From: a virus
Direction: 5' to 3' (one strand)
Length of the DNA: 46,171 nt
IMG/VR virus record: IMGVR_UViG_3300033064_004238
Coordinates: 1 to 46,171 of that record
Each line of letters starts with the position of its first letter. The first letter of the stretch is position 1. The notes beneath the pieces were generated by a model. It ran no database searches, was not told the origin of the DNA, and saw nothing but the letters and a program-made list of their open reading frames with translations. The position numbers were made by a program, and so were the translations under genes. Below, one piece after another: positions 15,484-22,935 of the stretch.

Positions 15484-15499
15484 TCTACCCCTTTTTTTT
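15468..15499 (+). terminator. intrinsic terminator with stop codon in loop
   Basis: Perfect 12-bp stem: arm 15468-15479 (A4-GGGG-TAGA) and arm 15484-15495 (TCTA-CCCC-T4), loop GTAA, then further T residues to 15499. The stop codon of the upstream gene (TAA, 15481-15483) is in the loop, so the terminator is built from the last codons. It ends the VWA-MoxR unit 13 nt before the PD-(D/E)XK nuclease gene. Confidence 0.93.
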
Positions 15500-15511
15500 A
15501 ATATTATACAA

Positions 15512-16471
15512 ATGAACATAACTTTAAGTTATTCAGGTCTAAATAAACTATTATTTAGTCCAAAATTATATTACAAACATTATATTCTAGGTGAACGTGA
15601 GGAATCTATTGATAGTTGGGCTGTTGAAGGTAGTATCGTAGATGCTTATTTAACTGATCAAAAAATAGAAGACAAGTTTGCTATTGTACCAGGGACATTA
15701 CCTACAGAAAGTACAAAGAAATTAGTGTATAAGATTTATAAGGAAAAAGAATCTGAATATATTAGTAATAATCTACCTGATTATCACGAAGATATTTTAA
15801 AGAGTCTGCAAGATATAAACTTACATCAGGCTCTTAAAACAGATACCCAAAGACTTGAAAAAATCTTAAGTGATGATGCTAAAAATTATTTTAAATTTTT
15901 ATGTGACTCTGAAGGAAAGATAGTAATTGACACGGAGACACTTGAAAAAGGTAAAGCTAAAGCTGATTGTGTAAAACAAGATGCACTGGCTTCATCTAGA
16001 TTACATCTCAATGGTTCTGATTTTAATAATGAAGTTATAACACAAAAAACGTTAAGTCTTCAGCTTAAGAAATATCCCGGAATAACATTAAGAGGTATTC
16101 CAGATAGAATAATTATTGATAATAAAAAAAGGATTATCACCGTCATAGATATTAAAACTACAAGTAAAGGTTTAAATAACTTTTATCCGGATACTTATGA
16201 GTTTTATAATTATGGATTACAAAGTGCAATCTATGTTGTACTAGCTCATGGAGATAAATCTATGGAGGAATATAAAAATTACTCTGTAAACTTTGAATTT
16301 TTTGTTATTGATAAATATGATAATTTTTGTTTCTTTCCGGTAAGTACAGCTTTGATGTCTCATAATCACAGTGAATTAGACGCCGCTTTAAATAAAGCAA
16401 TGTATCATTTCAATAATTCTGATTTTAATCGTCCATATGAATACAGAAGTGGTATTTTTGTCTTATCATGA
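15512..16471 (+). CDS. PD-(D/E)XK nuclease (RecB/Cas4-like fold)
   Basis: 319 residues. The nuclease signature is LRGIPDRIII…ITVIDIKTTSK: D198, D213 and K215 are the metal-binding and catalytic residues, followed by the YNYGLQSAIY helix (Q237), which corresponds to the RecB QxxxY motif. The early AVEGSIVDAYL segment (37-47) matches the first RecB-family motif, with Asp at the usual His position. This is a conserved component of crAss-like replication modules, probably an exonuclease acting with the Sak4/SSB pair. It overlaps the next gene by 4 nt. Confidence 0.88.
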   Translation: MNITLSYSGLNKLLFSPKLYYKHYILGEREESIDSWAVEGSIVDAYLTDQKIEDKFAIVPGTLPTESTKKLVYKIYKEKESEYISNNLPDYHEDILKSLQDINLHQALKTDTQRLEKILSDDAKNYFKFLCDSEGKIVIDTETLEKGKAKADCVKQDALASSRLHLNGSDFNNEVITQKTLSLQLKKYPGITLRGIPDRIIIDNKKRIITVIDIKTTSKGLNNFYPDTYEFYNYGLQSAIYVVLAHGDKSMEEYKNYSVNFEFFVIDKYDNFCFFPVSTALMSHNHSELDAALNKAMYHFNNSDFNRPYEYRSGIFVLS

Positions 16472-17025
16472 TAAAAAGTCTCAGGAAAGAATATTTTCAA
16501 AAATCACAAGTATTCTTATATCCATTTCTTAAAATACCTAAAGGAAATAAATATGTTCCTGTTAATACATATACAGCTTGGGTTGAAGGAATAGGTTTAT
16601 CTGATAAAAAGTTTTTATGCGTATATGCTTTACAATCAACAGAAGAGTTTTATAAGTTTGAAAATACACATCTTTTAACAAATCCGTTGTTTGAGACTTT
16701 TTATTTATTAGAAAATAATCATGGAGTATTTATATTTGACTATAAACAGTTTAGTATAGACTATGAGAAATTAATACTAAGCAGATATTCAAAAATGACA
16801 GATGAATTTAAACAAGTGATTATAAAGTTTTTTAAAACTAATGATATTAATAATGTAGCCTTTCATCACGTGAACAGCTATTTATATCCAGATCTCTACT
16901 TCAGTCGTTATGCTGATTTATTAAATGTTGATAAAGAAGTACTAATAAAGGTTGGGGAATTATGCCCACCTTTTAACTTAGAGAAGGAGACACTTCAGAG
17001 TAATAAACTAATAGTTGATTTATGA
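16468..17025 (+). CDS. hypothetical protein between nuclease and DNA polymerase (185 aa)
   Basis: Aromatic-rich protein with many Tyr and Phe and no recognised family: e.g. VFLYPFLKIPKGNKYVPVNTYTAWV (~15-39) and NNHGVFIFDYKQFSIDYEKLILSRYSKM. It looks soluble and globular. It is locked between the nuclease (4-nt overlap) and the DNA polymerase (4-nt overlap), so it is almost certainly co-translated with them and may serve the replisome. Nothing shows an enzymatic site. Confidence 0.75.
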   Translation: MIKSLRKEYFQKSQVFLYPFLKIPKGNKYVPVNTYTAWVEGIGLSDKKFLCVYALQSTEEFYKFENTHLLTNPLFETFYLLENNHGVFIFDYKQFSIDYEKLILSRYSKMTDEFKQVIIKFFKTNDINNVAFHHVNSYLYPDLYFSRYADLLNVDKEVLIKVGELCPPFNLEKETLQSNKLIVDL

Positions 17026-19019
17026 AAAAGAAATTATGGGTTTATGACATTGAAGTATTTGAAAATTTCTTCTGTATTGTATTAGAAGAATTAGAAAATG
17101 ATGATTCTATAACCTTTATGATTCATTCTGAATTTAGGAATGAATACGATGAAATGATTAAGTTTCTAAAACTAGAGGGTAAAAACGGTAGTATATTCTT
17201 TGGATATAATAATTTATCGTATGACTCACAAGTAATAGAACATACAATACAAAACTATTCTAAATTTTGCATGCTTTCAAACATGGAGCTGTGTCGTGAG
17301 ATATGGATGTTCTCTAATAGTTTGATACATGGTCAAGATACACCGGGTTATAGAATTCCATATCCTGAATACAAGCAAACAGTAAAACAGATTGATGTTT
17401 TTAAATTAAACCATTGGGACAATCCTGCTAAGAGATCTTCTCTTAAGTGGATACAGTATACAATGGACTGGCATAACATAAAAGAATCCAGTATTTCTTT
17501 TAATGCTTTAATAAATACTAAAGACCAAATTGTTGAAACTATTAGCTACTGTATAAATGATGTAAAGTCTACAAAGCAGATTGTTATTTTGAGTAAAGAC
17601 TTAATTAAGCTTCGTATGGATCTAACAAAGTCTTACAGAGTAAATTTATTAAGTGCGTCAGAACCAAAAATCAGTAAAGATTTATTTGCTTATTTTTTGG
17701 GAATAAAACTTAAGATGTCTGCCAAGGATATTAAAAACATTCCAACTATCAAACGAGCTCTAATCAGAGTTAATGATATTATTTTACCGTACGTTAAGTT
17801 TGATACGCCGATATTTAAATCAGTGCTAACAAAATTTAAAACGGTTATTATTGATCCAGAAAACACCAAGGGTGGTTTTAGACATAGTATTATAAATAAT
17901 GGTGTTAAAACAGACTATGGGCTCGGTGGCATACACGGTTGTCGTGCTAGTGGGGTGTATGAATCTACTGATGATGTAATTATTATGACTTCAGATGTTA
18001 CATCTTTCTATCCTAATCTTGCTATTCGTAACAAATGGGCTCCTGGTCACTTAGATCAAGAAGCTTTTAGTGAACAATACGAATGGTTTTTTGAAGAAAG
18101 AAAGAAGATACCAAAGAAAGATCCTCTTAATTATGTTTATAAGCTTATTCTAAACTCTACTTATGGTTTGAGTAATGATAAGCACTCTTTTCTATATGAT
18201 CCAGAATTGACAATGAGAATTACAATCAACGGCCAGCTTAGTCTCACTATGCTGTACGAAATGATTTCAATTGCCATCCCTGAGTCTATTCCTTTGATGC
18301 AAAACACAGATGGTTTAGAAACAATAATTCCAAGAAATAAAATAGATATCTATATGTCAGTTTGTAAAGAATGGGAATTAATAACCAATCTAGAACTTGA
18401 ACATGATAAATATCAAAAGCTAATACTAGCAGACGTAAATAATTACATTGCTGTATCAGATTGGAAATTTATAGAATATGAAGAATGGAAAGAAATGCAA
18501 ATAACTTTACCTGAATATATGTATAAGGTTATGCCCAAAGGTTTTGGATATGCCGCAACTAAATGTAAAGGTAGATTTGAGTTTTCTAATCTTGCACTTC
18601 ATAAGAATAAATCACATCTCGTGATATCAAAAGCTGTGTACAATTATTTTGTACATGATATACTTCCAGAAGATTATATAATGACTAATAAAAACATTTA
18701 TGATTTTTGTGGAGGTGTAAAAGCAAATGGTGAGTATGAAATAAGACTTATTTGCTTTGAGAACGGTGTTGAATTTGAGCAGAAAATGCACAAAATCACT
18801 CGTTATTATATATCTAATAAGGGTTCTAAAATGCATAAAGCAAATAAGAACACCGGTAAAATAATAAATATTGACGCCGGGTCCTGGGTTGTTACCGTAT
18901 TGAATCAATACGTCGACAAACCATTTACTGATTATGATATTAATTATAAATATTATTTACAGAGAATAACACGAGAAATAGAAAGTGCTCGTGGTTCTCA
19001 ATTAACTCTTTTATTTTAA
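17022..19019 (+). CDS. family B DNA polymerase with 3'-5' exonuclease
   Basis: 665 residues. Exonuclease: D9/E11 (VYDIEVF), NNLSYD (63-68), YCIND (176-180, D180). Polymerase: motif A SDVTSFYP (324-331, D325), motif B YKLILNSTYG (373-382, K374, N378), motif C QNTDG (427-431, D430). Motif C is shortened relative to the usual YxDTD. A GLGGIHG segment (300-306), shared by many phage polymerases of this type, precedes motif A. It replicates the phage genome. The protein is uninterrupted: no intein or intron. It overlaps the upstream gene by 4 nt. crAss-like phages carry family A or B polymerases; this is the B type. Confidence 0.92.
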   Translation: MKKKLWVYDIEVFENFFCIVLEELENDDSITFMIHSEFRNEYDEMIKFLKLEGKNGSIFFGYNNLSYDSQVIEHTIQNYSKFCMLSNMELCREIWMFSNSLIHGQDTPGYRIPYPEYKQTVKQIDVFKLNHWDNPAKRSSLKWIQYTMDWHNIKESSISFNALINTKDQIVETISYCINDVKSTKQIVILSKDLIKLRMDLTKSYRVNLLSASEPKISKDLFAYFLGIKLKMSAKDIKNIPTIKRALIRVNDIILPYVKFDTPIFKSVLTKFKTVIIDPENTKGGFRHSIINNGVKTDYGLGGIHGCRASGVYESTDDVIIMTSDVTSFYPNLAIRNKWAPGHLDQEAFSEQYEWFFEERKKIPKKDPLNYVYKLILNSTYGLSNDKHSFLYDPELTMRITINGQLSLTMLYEMISIAIPESIPLMQNTDGLETIIPRNKIDIYMSVCKEWELITNLELEHDKYQKLILADVNNYIAVSDWKFIEYEEWKEMQITLPEYMYKVMPKGFGYAATKCKGRFEFSNLALHKNKSHLVISKAVYNYFVHDILPEDYIMTNKNIYDFCGGVKANGEYEIRLICFENGVEFEQKMHKITRYYISNKGSKMHKANKNTGKIINIDAGSWVVTVLNQYVDKPFTDYDINYKYYLQRITREIESARGSQLTLLF

Positions 19020-19020
19020 A

Positions 19021-20037
19021 ATGAAAACAATTGATCAAGTATCCGAACAGCAATTAACATCTATTGCAACCCCTAATCATGGTAAGCGTTATGCAGTAAT
19101 TACCTATGATAATATTATTAATGAAGTAAAACGTAATGCTTTAAAGCATGGTATAGAAATTAATAATACAATTTACCGACAAACCTTAAATGGTGCCATT
19201 GTCACAGCTCAATACTTTTTGACATATGGAAATGACCCAGACATCAAACTAATGTTTGCTTGGACAAATAGTTATAATAAAATGCGTAAGTTTTCTTGCG
19301 GCGTTGGAACTTATGTAACTGTGTGCTTAAATGGAATGCTAACAGCAGACTATAGTACTTTTTCAAGAAAACATATTGGAAGTGCTACAAAAACACATAC
19401 CGCTTTTCAGGAAATGGTTGAGCAAATTGAAGAGCAATTTAATCTTGCAGATACCGTATTTAATAAAATGGTAACTGATAAGAATAAAATGATTAACAAA
19501 AAGCTTAGGGAAGAAGAAATCAATGAGCTTTTAGGTAAGTTATTTATGGAAGACGTTGTAGGTACTATTCAAATGAATATTATTAAAAAGCAATTAAAGT
19601 CTCCATCATTTACTTATTCAGGTGATGTGAACTCACTTTGGCACTTTTATAACCACGTTACACTGGCATTAAAAGAAGAACACCCAATAAGTTTTGATAT
19701 GACTCATCATAAGTTCCATAAGACTATTCAGAATAGCTTTTTAAACGCTTCTACTGCATTAGTAATCAATACTGATGTCGAAATAGCTGAACCTTCTATT
19801 TCGGTCTTAGAATTATATAGTTCTGAATATAAGGTAGAAGTAACAAATTCAAATTATGCTAGTTCTGAGGAGTTAATTGAAGATTCTTCATTAGATACTC
19901 TAGAGTACTCAGAAGAACAAACAAGTATAGATGATTCTTACGAGATTGCTATTGAAGAACCTGCTGAGGAAGTTACCAAAGAGGTTAAAGAAGAGACCAA
20001 GCCTGAAGAAGATATTCTAGATTGGTTAAATTTGTAA
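19021..20037 (+). CDS. DUF932-like protein with acidic C-terminal extension
   Basis: 338 residues. The first ~240 contain a segment FSCGVGTYVTVCLNGMLTADYSTFSRKH (~90-117), which resembles the core of DUF932 plasmid/phage proteins, where a cysteine/asparagine-rich strand precedes a long helix. From ~250 onward the chain is Glu/Asp/Ser-rich and probably disordered (end EEDILDWLNL). DUF932 proteins are common next to replication genes; their activity is not settled. It follows the polymerase by 1 nt. The family call is by eye and could be wrong. Confidence 0.6.
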   Translation: MKTIDQVSEQQLTSIATPNHGKRYAVITYDNIINEVKRNALKHGIEINNTIYRQTLNGAIVTAQYFLTYGNDPDIKLMFAWTNSYNKMRKFSCGVGTYVTVCLNGMLTADYSTFSRKHIGSATKTHTAFQEMVEQIEEQFNLADTVFNKMVTDKNKMINKKLREEEINELLGKLFMEDVVGTIQMNIIKKQLKSPSFTYSGDVNSLWHFYNHVTLALKEEHPISFDMTHHKFHKTIQNSFLNASTALVINTDVEIAEPSISVLELYSSEYKVEVTNSNYASSEELIEDSSLDTLEYSEEQTSIDDSYEIAIEEPAEEVTKEVKEETKPEEDILDWLNL

Positions 20038-20047
20038 TATTAATGTG

Positions 20048-20083
20048 TTGAATACCGGTTCCATCTCGGAGCCGGTTATTCAA
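20048..20083 (+). promoter_or_regulatory. strong intergenic hairpin without U tract
   Basis: Between the DUF932-like stop and the ATG at 20099: arms TTGAATACCGGTTCC (20048-20062) and GGAGCCGGTTATTCAA (20068-20083) pair over about 15 bp, with one G-U pair and one bulged A, around a 5-nt loop. It is followed by TCTTATG rather than a run of T, so it is a weak terminator at best. It could instead stabilise the upstream mRNA, block an RNase or act as a translation switch for the next gene. A GTG at 20045 would start an extended ORF through this hairpin; I prefer ATG 20099. Confidence 0.55.
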
Positions 20084-20098
20084 TCTTATGTAAAAATT

Positions 20099-20437
20099 AT
20101 GAATAGAAAAGAATTCTATAGTTATCTTAAATTTGTAAAAGAACGTACAACAGATACTTTGTTTTCAAAAGGAGATGAATACAACTACAACGAAGGAGCT
20201 TTTGAAAACTTTGAAGAAGGTGTTGCAATTGGCTTATCTAACACCAGGGAAGCTGTTGCTTGGGGTTATGTTACAAAACATATCCAATCAGTAAGAGCTA
20301 TAATAAGAGAGGTTGAGAATGGTCAAACCGATCATCTTACTGATAAAAATATCGACGAAAAGTTCGGAGATATAATTAATTACATGATTCTTCTTGAAGC
20401 TATGCTTAAAGAGAGGGTCAACAAACAACAAATCTAA
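20099..20437 (+). CDS. MazG/DUF1599-like nucleotide-metabolism protein (112 aa)
   Basis: 112 residues from ATG 20099. The pattern K24-x-x-E-Y, F35-x-N-F, W55-x-x-x-x-KH (60-61), EKFGDIINYMILLEAML (87-103) is that of the all-alpha DUF1599/MazG-type family, with metal-binding acidic residues E87 and D91. Members are thought to hydrolyse or bind nucleotides, and one group is linked to phage base modification. The family call is by pattern only. It follows a strong hairpin and precedes a tiny membrane protein gene by 3 nt. Confidence 0.6.
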   Translation: MNRKEFYSYLKFVKERTTDTLFSKGDEYNYNEGAFENFEEGVAIGLSNTREAVAWGYVTKHIQSVRAIIREVENGQTDHLTDKNIDEKFGDIINYMILLEAMLKERVNKQQI

Positions 20438-20440
20438 ATA

Positions 20441-20608
20441 ATGGAAATCGTATTAAATATTTGCTTAATCACAATCTCTGCTGTATATCTTGTTATTCTT
20501 TTAAAGCTTATGAAAGACTCTAAGAATCTACGTATAGAACTAGAGGATTTAAAACTAAAACAAAAGAGGCAGTTCTATTACAGTAAAACTAAGAAGAATA
20601 CTGTATAA
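20441..20608 (+). CDS. small membrane protein (55 aa)
   Basis: ATG to TAA, 55 residues: an N-terminal membrane segment (LNICLITISAVYLVILL, about 5-21) followed by a basic, probably coiled-coil tail (RIELEDLKLKQKRQ). Single-pass topology with a charged cytoplasmic tail; family not recognised. It is the last + strand gene before the strand switch. Its stop is 5 nt from the stop of PhoH on the other strand, with no terminator between. Confidence 0.6.
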   Translation: MEIVLNICLITISAVYLVILLKLMKDSKNLRIELEDLKLKQKRQFYYSKTKKNTV

Positions 20609-20613
20609 CTATA

Positions 20614-21297
20614 TCAATCTCTGAAAGTTTGATATACTTTTAAGATGGGTTCAACTATGGGGTGTCTGTGATTTTGTTTTAAAGAAACTACACGGAAACC
20701 CTGAACCTGTTCTTCTATTCGACTTAAGAAACTAAAACCTGTTTCTTTTTTGTCTTTAAGATCAACTTGGGCTAAATCTCCACAAATTGCCATAAAACTA
20801 TTTTTACCTAATCTGCCTAGAACCATCTCCATTTGAGTATGAGTTACGTTCTGGGCTTCATCTACAATAACAAAAGCATTTAAGAAAGTTCTACCGCGCA
20901 TAAAAGCAAACGGTAGAATCTCTATTGTTCCATCTTCTACTTCTTTATCAATTTTTTCTTTTGAGTATAAAAGGTAGAGATTATGATAGATTGGGGCAAG
21001 CCACGGGTCCATTTTTTCTTTGATGTCACCTGGGAGGAAACCAATTTCTTCTTTAGCCACTGTTGGTCTTGTGATGATAATCTTTTCAATCTGTTTACTG
21101 AATAAAAGGTCCAACGCAGTTTGAACAGCAACCAAAGTTTTACCGCTTCCTGCCATACCTCTGATAACAGTAACAGAATTTGAGAGTATAACTTCTTTGG
21201 CATGTTTTTGCTCCTCATTTAGGTGTAGATTAAACTTAATAGGGTTCTTAGGGCGTCTCTTAACTTGAAACACCTCGTCGTTATAATCTCTTTGCAT
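20614..21297 (-). CDS. phoH: PhoH-like ATPase
   Basis: 227 residues. Walker A GMAGSGKT (47-54), the ITRPTV motif (75-80) followed by the conserved EEIGFLPGD, Walker B AFVIVDEAQN (141-150), and GDLAQVDL. This is a compact PhoH ATPase, the form common in phages, with SF1-helicase-like motifs; its biological role in phages (RNA metabolism or nutrient stress) is unsettled. It is the 3' gene of a - strand set: the ATG overlaps the stop of a 39-aa gene by 1 nt. Confidence 0.92.
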   Translation of the reverse strand: MQRDYNDEVFQVKRRPKNPIKFNLHLNEEQKHAKEVILSNSVTVIRGMAGSGKTLVAVQTALDLLFSKQIEKIIITRPTVAKEEIGFLPGDIKEKMDPWLAPIYHNLYLLYSKEKIDKEVEDGTIEILPFAFMRGRTFLNAFVIVDEAQNVTHTQMEMVLGRLGKNSFMAICGDLAQVDLKDKKETGFSFLSRIEEQVQGFRVVSLKQNHRHPIVEPILKVYQTFRD

Positions 21298-21416
21298 TAA
21301 TAATTTTTTTGTTTGAGTCTATTCAGGACCTCTAAGTTAGACTGAATTCTTTTGTTTCGTTTCAAAACAGTCTTACGATTGGTTGGTTTAAAAACTCTTT
21401 TAGTTGACTTTGCCAT
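21297..21416 (-). CDS. small basic protein (39 aa)
   Basis: 39 residues, about one third Lys/Arg: MAKSTKRVFKPTNRKT then VLKRNKRIQSNLEVLNRLK. The stop overlaps the ATG of PhoH and the ATG overlaps the stop of the 47-aa gene, both as TAATG. This tandem coupling supports translation. Highly basic and without hydrophobic core, it probably binds nucleic acid or is packaged. No family is known to me. Confidence 0.65.
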   Translation of the reverse strand: MAKSTKRVFKPTNRKTVLKRNKRIQSNLEVLNRLKQKNY

Positions 21417-21559
21417 TATCTACCTTGACCGCGTGAGAGTTTTTTATAATTTTTAGAACTTTTTAGTTCTGACGTTTTTGTTTTAGAGTGTACACCAGGA
21501 CGTGTAATAGCGCTCTTAGCTTTAAACGTAATTGTTGATTGTGACTTTGCTTTAGCCAT
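21416..21559 (-). CDS. small basic conserved-looking protein (47 aa)
   Basis: 47 residues, MAKAKSQSTI… then ITRPGVHSKTKTSELKSSKNY and a C-terminal RGQGR. The RPGVHxKTKTS…SKNYKK…RGQG pattern recurs, as far as I remember, in small proteins of Bacteroidota phages, so I believe it is conserved. It is basic and disordered-looking, perhaps a DNA-packaging or virion component. It is coupled to the 39-aa gene. The 80 nt between it and the endolysin (21560-21639) contain an imperfect hairpin but no gene. Confidence 0.7.
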   Translation of the reverse strand: MAKAKSQSTITFKAKSAITRPGVHSKTKTSELKSSKNYKKLSRGQGR

Positions 21560-21639
21560 AAATTAGTTTTATTAAAAGTTAATGAAAAGAGAAGAACCCC
21601 AACCCAGATCAGCGGATAAGAGTCCTCTCAAAAAATATT

Positions 21640-22254
21640 TCATTTTAGCCACCCATAGTATTTATTAGTCTTCTCTTTACGATCTTCTAATCCATGAGTT
21701 CCGCCGTTAATTCTTTTAGTAAGAGCTAGAATAGTTTCATCACTAACACCTTTATCACAAATATCCCAAAGTTTGTTACGATCAAAGAAGAACATAGCAG
21801 ATTCAAATGCATATTCAGTTGCTACAAGATCCGGAGTAGTCATAATCTCTGGCTTTTTTAGATACTCTGCAAAAGCTTCATAATTAGCTTTACCTGTTAG
21901 TTGTAAAGCACCACGTCCACGAAATTTATATCCATCACCTAAAGCTTCACTACCATTACCCATACGTAATGCATAAACACGGTTTGCAATCTTTTCTGGT
22001 TTACGCTCATATGCTTTTGCAAGAGCCACTGTGGTAAAGTACTTTTTGAAAATACCTAATAGACCACTTGCACTATAGTTCAGATTCTCAGAGAAAGCTT
22101 TAAACCCTCCGGTCTCGTGAGCTGTTTGTGCAAAGAAATGTGCAGCACGTTCAGGTGTAAGCTTATAGTAAGCCATTCCGGCTTTTAGAGTGCCCGGACC
22201 AAAAGCCCCGTCGGCAGTTACACCCGCCTTAGTTTGCAAACTCTTTAAACTCAT
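21640..22254 (-). CDS. endolysin, GH19 (chitinase-like) glycosidase
   Basis: 204 residues from ATG 22254; an upstream TTG would extend it into the holin gene and was rejected. A short peptidoglycan-binding-like repeat (LQTKAGVTADGAFGPGTLKA, 6-25) precedes the GH19 domain: AQTAHETGGF (42-51, catalytic E47), SENLNYS (55-61, E56) and YKFRGRGALQLTGKANY (109-125). GH19 endolysins cut the peptidoglycan glycan chain. There is no signal sequence, so release depends on the holin, whose gene ends 1 nt upstream. Confidence 0.9.
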   Translation of the reverse strand: MSLKSLQTKAGVTADGAFGPGTLKAGMAYYKLTPERAAHFFAQTAHETGGFKAFSENLNYSASGLLGIFKKYFTTVALAKAYERKPEKIANRVYALRMGNGSEALGDGYKFRGRGALQLTGKANYEAFAEYLKKPEIMTTPDLVATEYAFESAMFFFDRNKLWDICDKGVSDETILALTKRINGGTHGLEDRKEKTNKYYGWLK

Positions 22255-22255
22255 A

Positions 22256-22495
22256 TTATTCTTCGTCTTTAGTTTTCTTATTAAAAATTTTGCCTGCTTC
22301 AGCAATTCCAAACGCACCAAGAGTAATTATTACAAATGAATTGAAAATAGTATCAGAAATTATAAGCTGTTTGCCCAAAATACCCATTATCACATCAACC
22401 ATTGCAGTAATACTCATTACCATAAATGATAAAAAACCAACGATTGTTTTTTCGTTTAGGTCATTTTTATCTTTAAACATATCAAAAAACCCCAT
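22256..22495 (-). CDS. holin (two-TM)
   Basis: 79 residues: a charged N-terminus (MGFFDMFKDKNDLNEK), two hydrophobic segments (TIVGFLSFMVMSITAMVDVIMGIL and TIFNSFVIITLGAFGIAEAG) separated by a short polar link, and a basic tail. This is the size and topology of class II phage holins, and it lies directly upstream of the endolysin. It would form membrane lesions that release the endolysin. A promoter-like motif lies about 50 nt upstream. Confidence 0.82.
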   Translation of the reverse strand: MGFFDMFKDKNDLNEKTIVGFLSFMVMSITAMVDVIMGILGKQLIISDTIFNSFVIITLGAFGIAEAGKIFNKKTKDEE

Positions 22496-22546
22496 AAATT
22501 CTTATTTAAATTATTAAACATTAGATGTTGGTTTTAATTGTTGGTC

Positions 22547-22564
22547 CTATATAAAATATACGAA
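22547..22564 (-). promoter_or_regulatory. putative promoter motif (copy 1) upstream of holin
   Basis: On the + strand this reads CTATATAAAATATACGAA; a close match, CATATATAATATACGAA, is found at 22691-22707. Each lies on the - strand about 50 nt before an ATG (holin 22495; 25-aa peptide 22644). The shared 10-mer is AATATACGAA with an AT-rich flank. The constant distance suggests a promoter or activator site. It does not match the Bacteroidota consensus (TTTG near -33, TAnnTTTG near -7). The rest of 22496-22752 shows no larger gene. Confidence 0.4.
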
Positions 22565-22566
22565 AT

Positions 22567-22644
22567 TTAGTTGAGAGCACCATTTTGAGCTAACGCGGTC
22601 AAAGAAATAAAAGAAGTCACCAGACTCCACCAAAATTTTTTCAT
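22567..22644 (-). CDS. 25-residue secreted-peptide ORF
   Basis: ATG to TAA, 25 residues, essentially all signal peptide: KK, then a hydrophobic core (FWWSLVTSFISLTALA) ending in ALA-Q, a signal peptidase I-type site, leaving only QNGALN after cleavage. It might be a lysis-associated peptide, a leader, or a chance ORF. Support comes from the perfect signal-peptide layout, the promoter-like motif 47 nt upstream and the lysis-gene neighbours. No homologue is known to me. Confidence 0.35.
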   Translation of the reverse strand: MKKFWWSLVTSFISLTALAQNGALN

Positions 22645-22690
22645 GCAGGTTAAATATTATATATTTCATAAAAAATAATTGGTTTTATCT

Positions 22691-22707
22691 CATATATAAT
22701 ATACGAA
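22691..22707 (-). promoter_or_regulatory. putative promoter motif (copy 2)
   Basis: Second copy of the AATATACGAA-type motif, 47 nt upstream of the 25-residue peptide ORF. Together with copy 1 it marks both gene starts in this stretch. The flanking DNA (22645-22752) is very AT-rich and contains no ORF. Confidence 0.4.
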
Positions 22708-22752
22708 GTATCCTATAATTGTTTAACTTTAATTATTAATCAATCATTAAAT

Positions 22753-22935
22753 ATGTTTTCAATAAGTTTTAAATATTTCTCCTCATCGGAGATTTTACTA
22801 GGTGTAAGACTAGTCAAAAATCGTACAATGGATCAAGAAGGAACTCCTGGCCCTAATCACTATCAGTTTCAAATTGGTATATTATTTAGCAGTTTGCACA
22901 TTGAATTTGCAAGGTTTACAAATAATCATCTATAA
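22753..22935 (+). CDS. possible small protein on the opposite strand (60 aa)
   Basis: 60 residues: a hydrophobic/aromatic start, then LGVRLVKNRTMDQEGTPGPN and YQFQIGILFSSLHIEFAR. The GTPGPNHYQFQIG segment, followed by alternating hydrophobic residues, reads like a real beta-rich protein. It is + strand among - strand genes, and its 3' end overlaps the end of the 1802-aa gene by 10 nt. It is preceded by an AT-rich, promoter-like stretch. No family is assigned. It could be an early or moron-type gene at the strand junction. Confidence 0.45.
   Translation: MFSISFKYFSSSEILLGVRLVKNRTMDQEGTPGPNHYQFQIGILFSSLHIEFARFTNNHL

Noticed and set aside
18627-18908. 93-aa - strand frame in the DNA polymerase gene
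   Set aside because: Shadow of the polymerase C-terminal coding region.
17022-19019. Intein or group I intron in the DNA polymerase
   Set aside because: Exonuclease and polymerase motifs follow each other at normal spacing with no inserted Hint or homing-endonuclease domain.
21640-22320. Longer endolysin from a TTG at 22320
   Set aside because: The 22 added residues overlap the holin gene and do not resemble a domain; ATG 22254 starts directly at the peptidoglycan-binding-like repeat.
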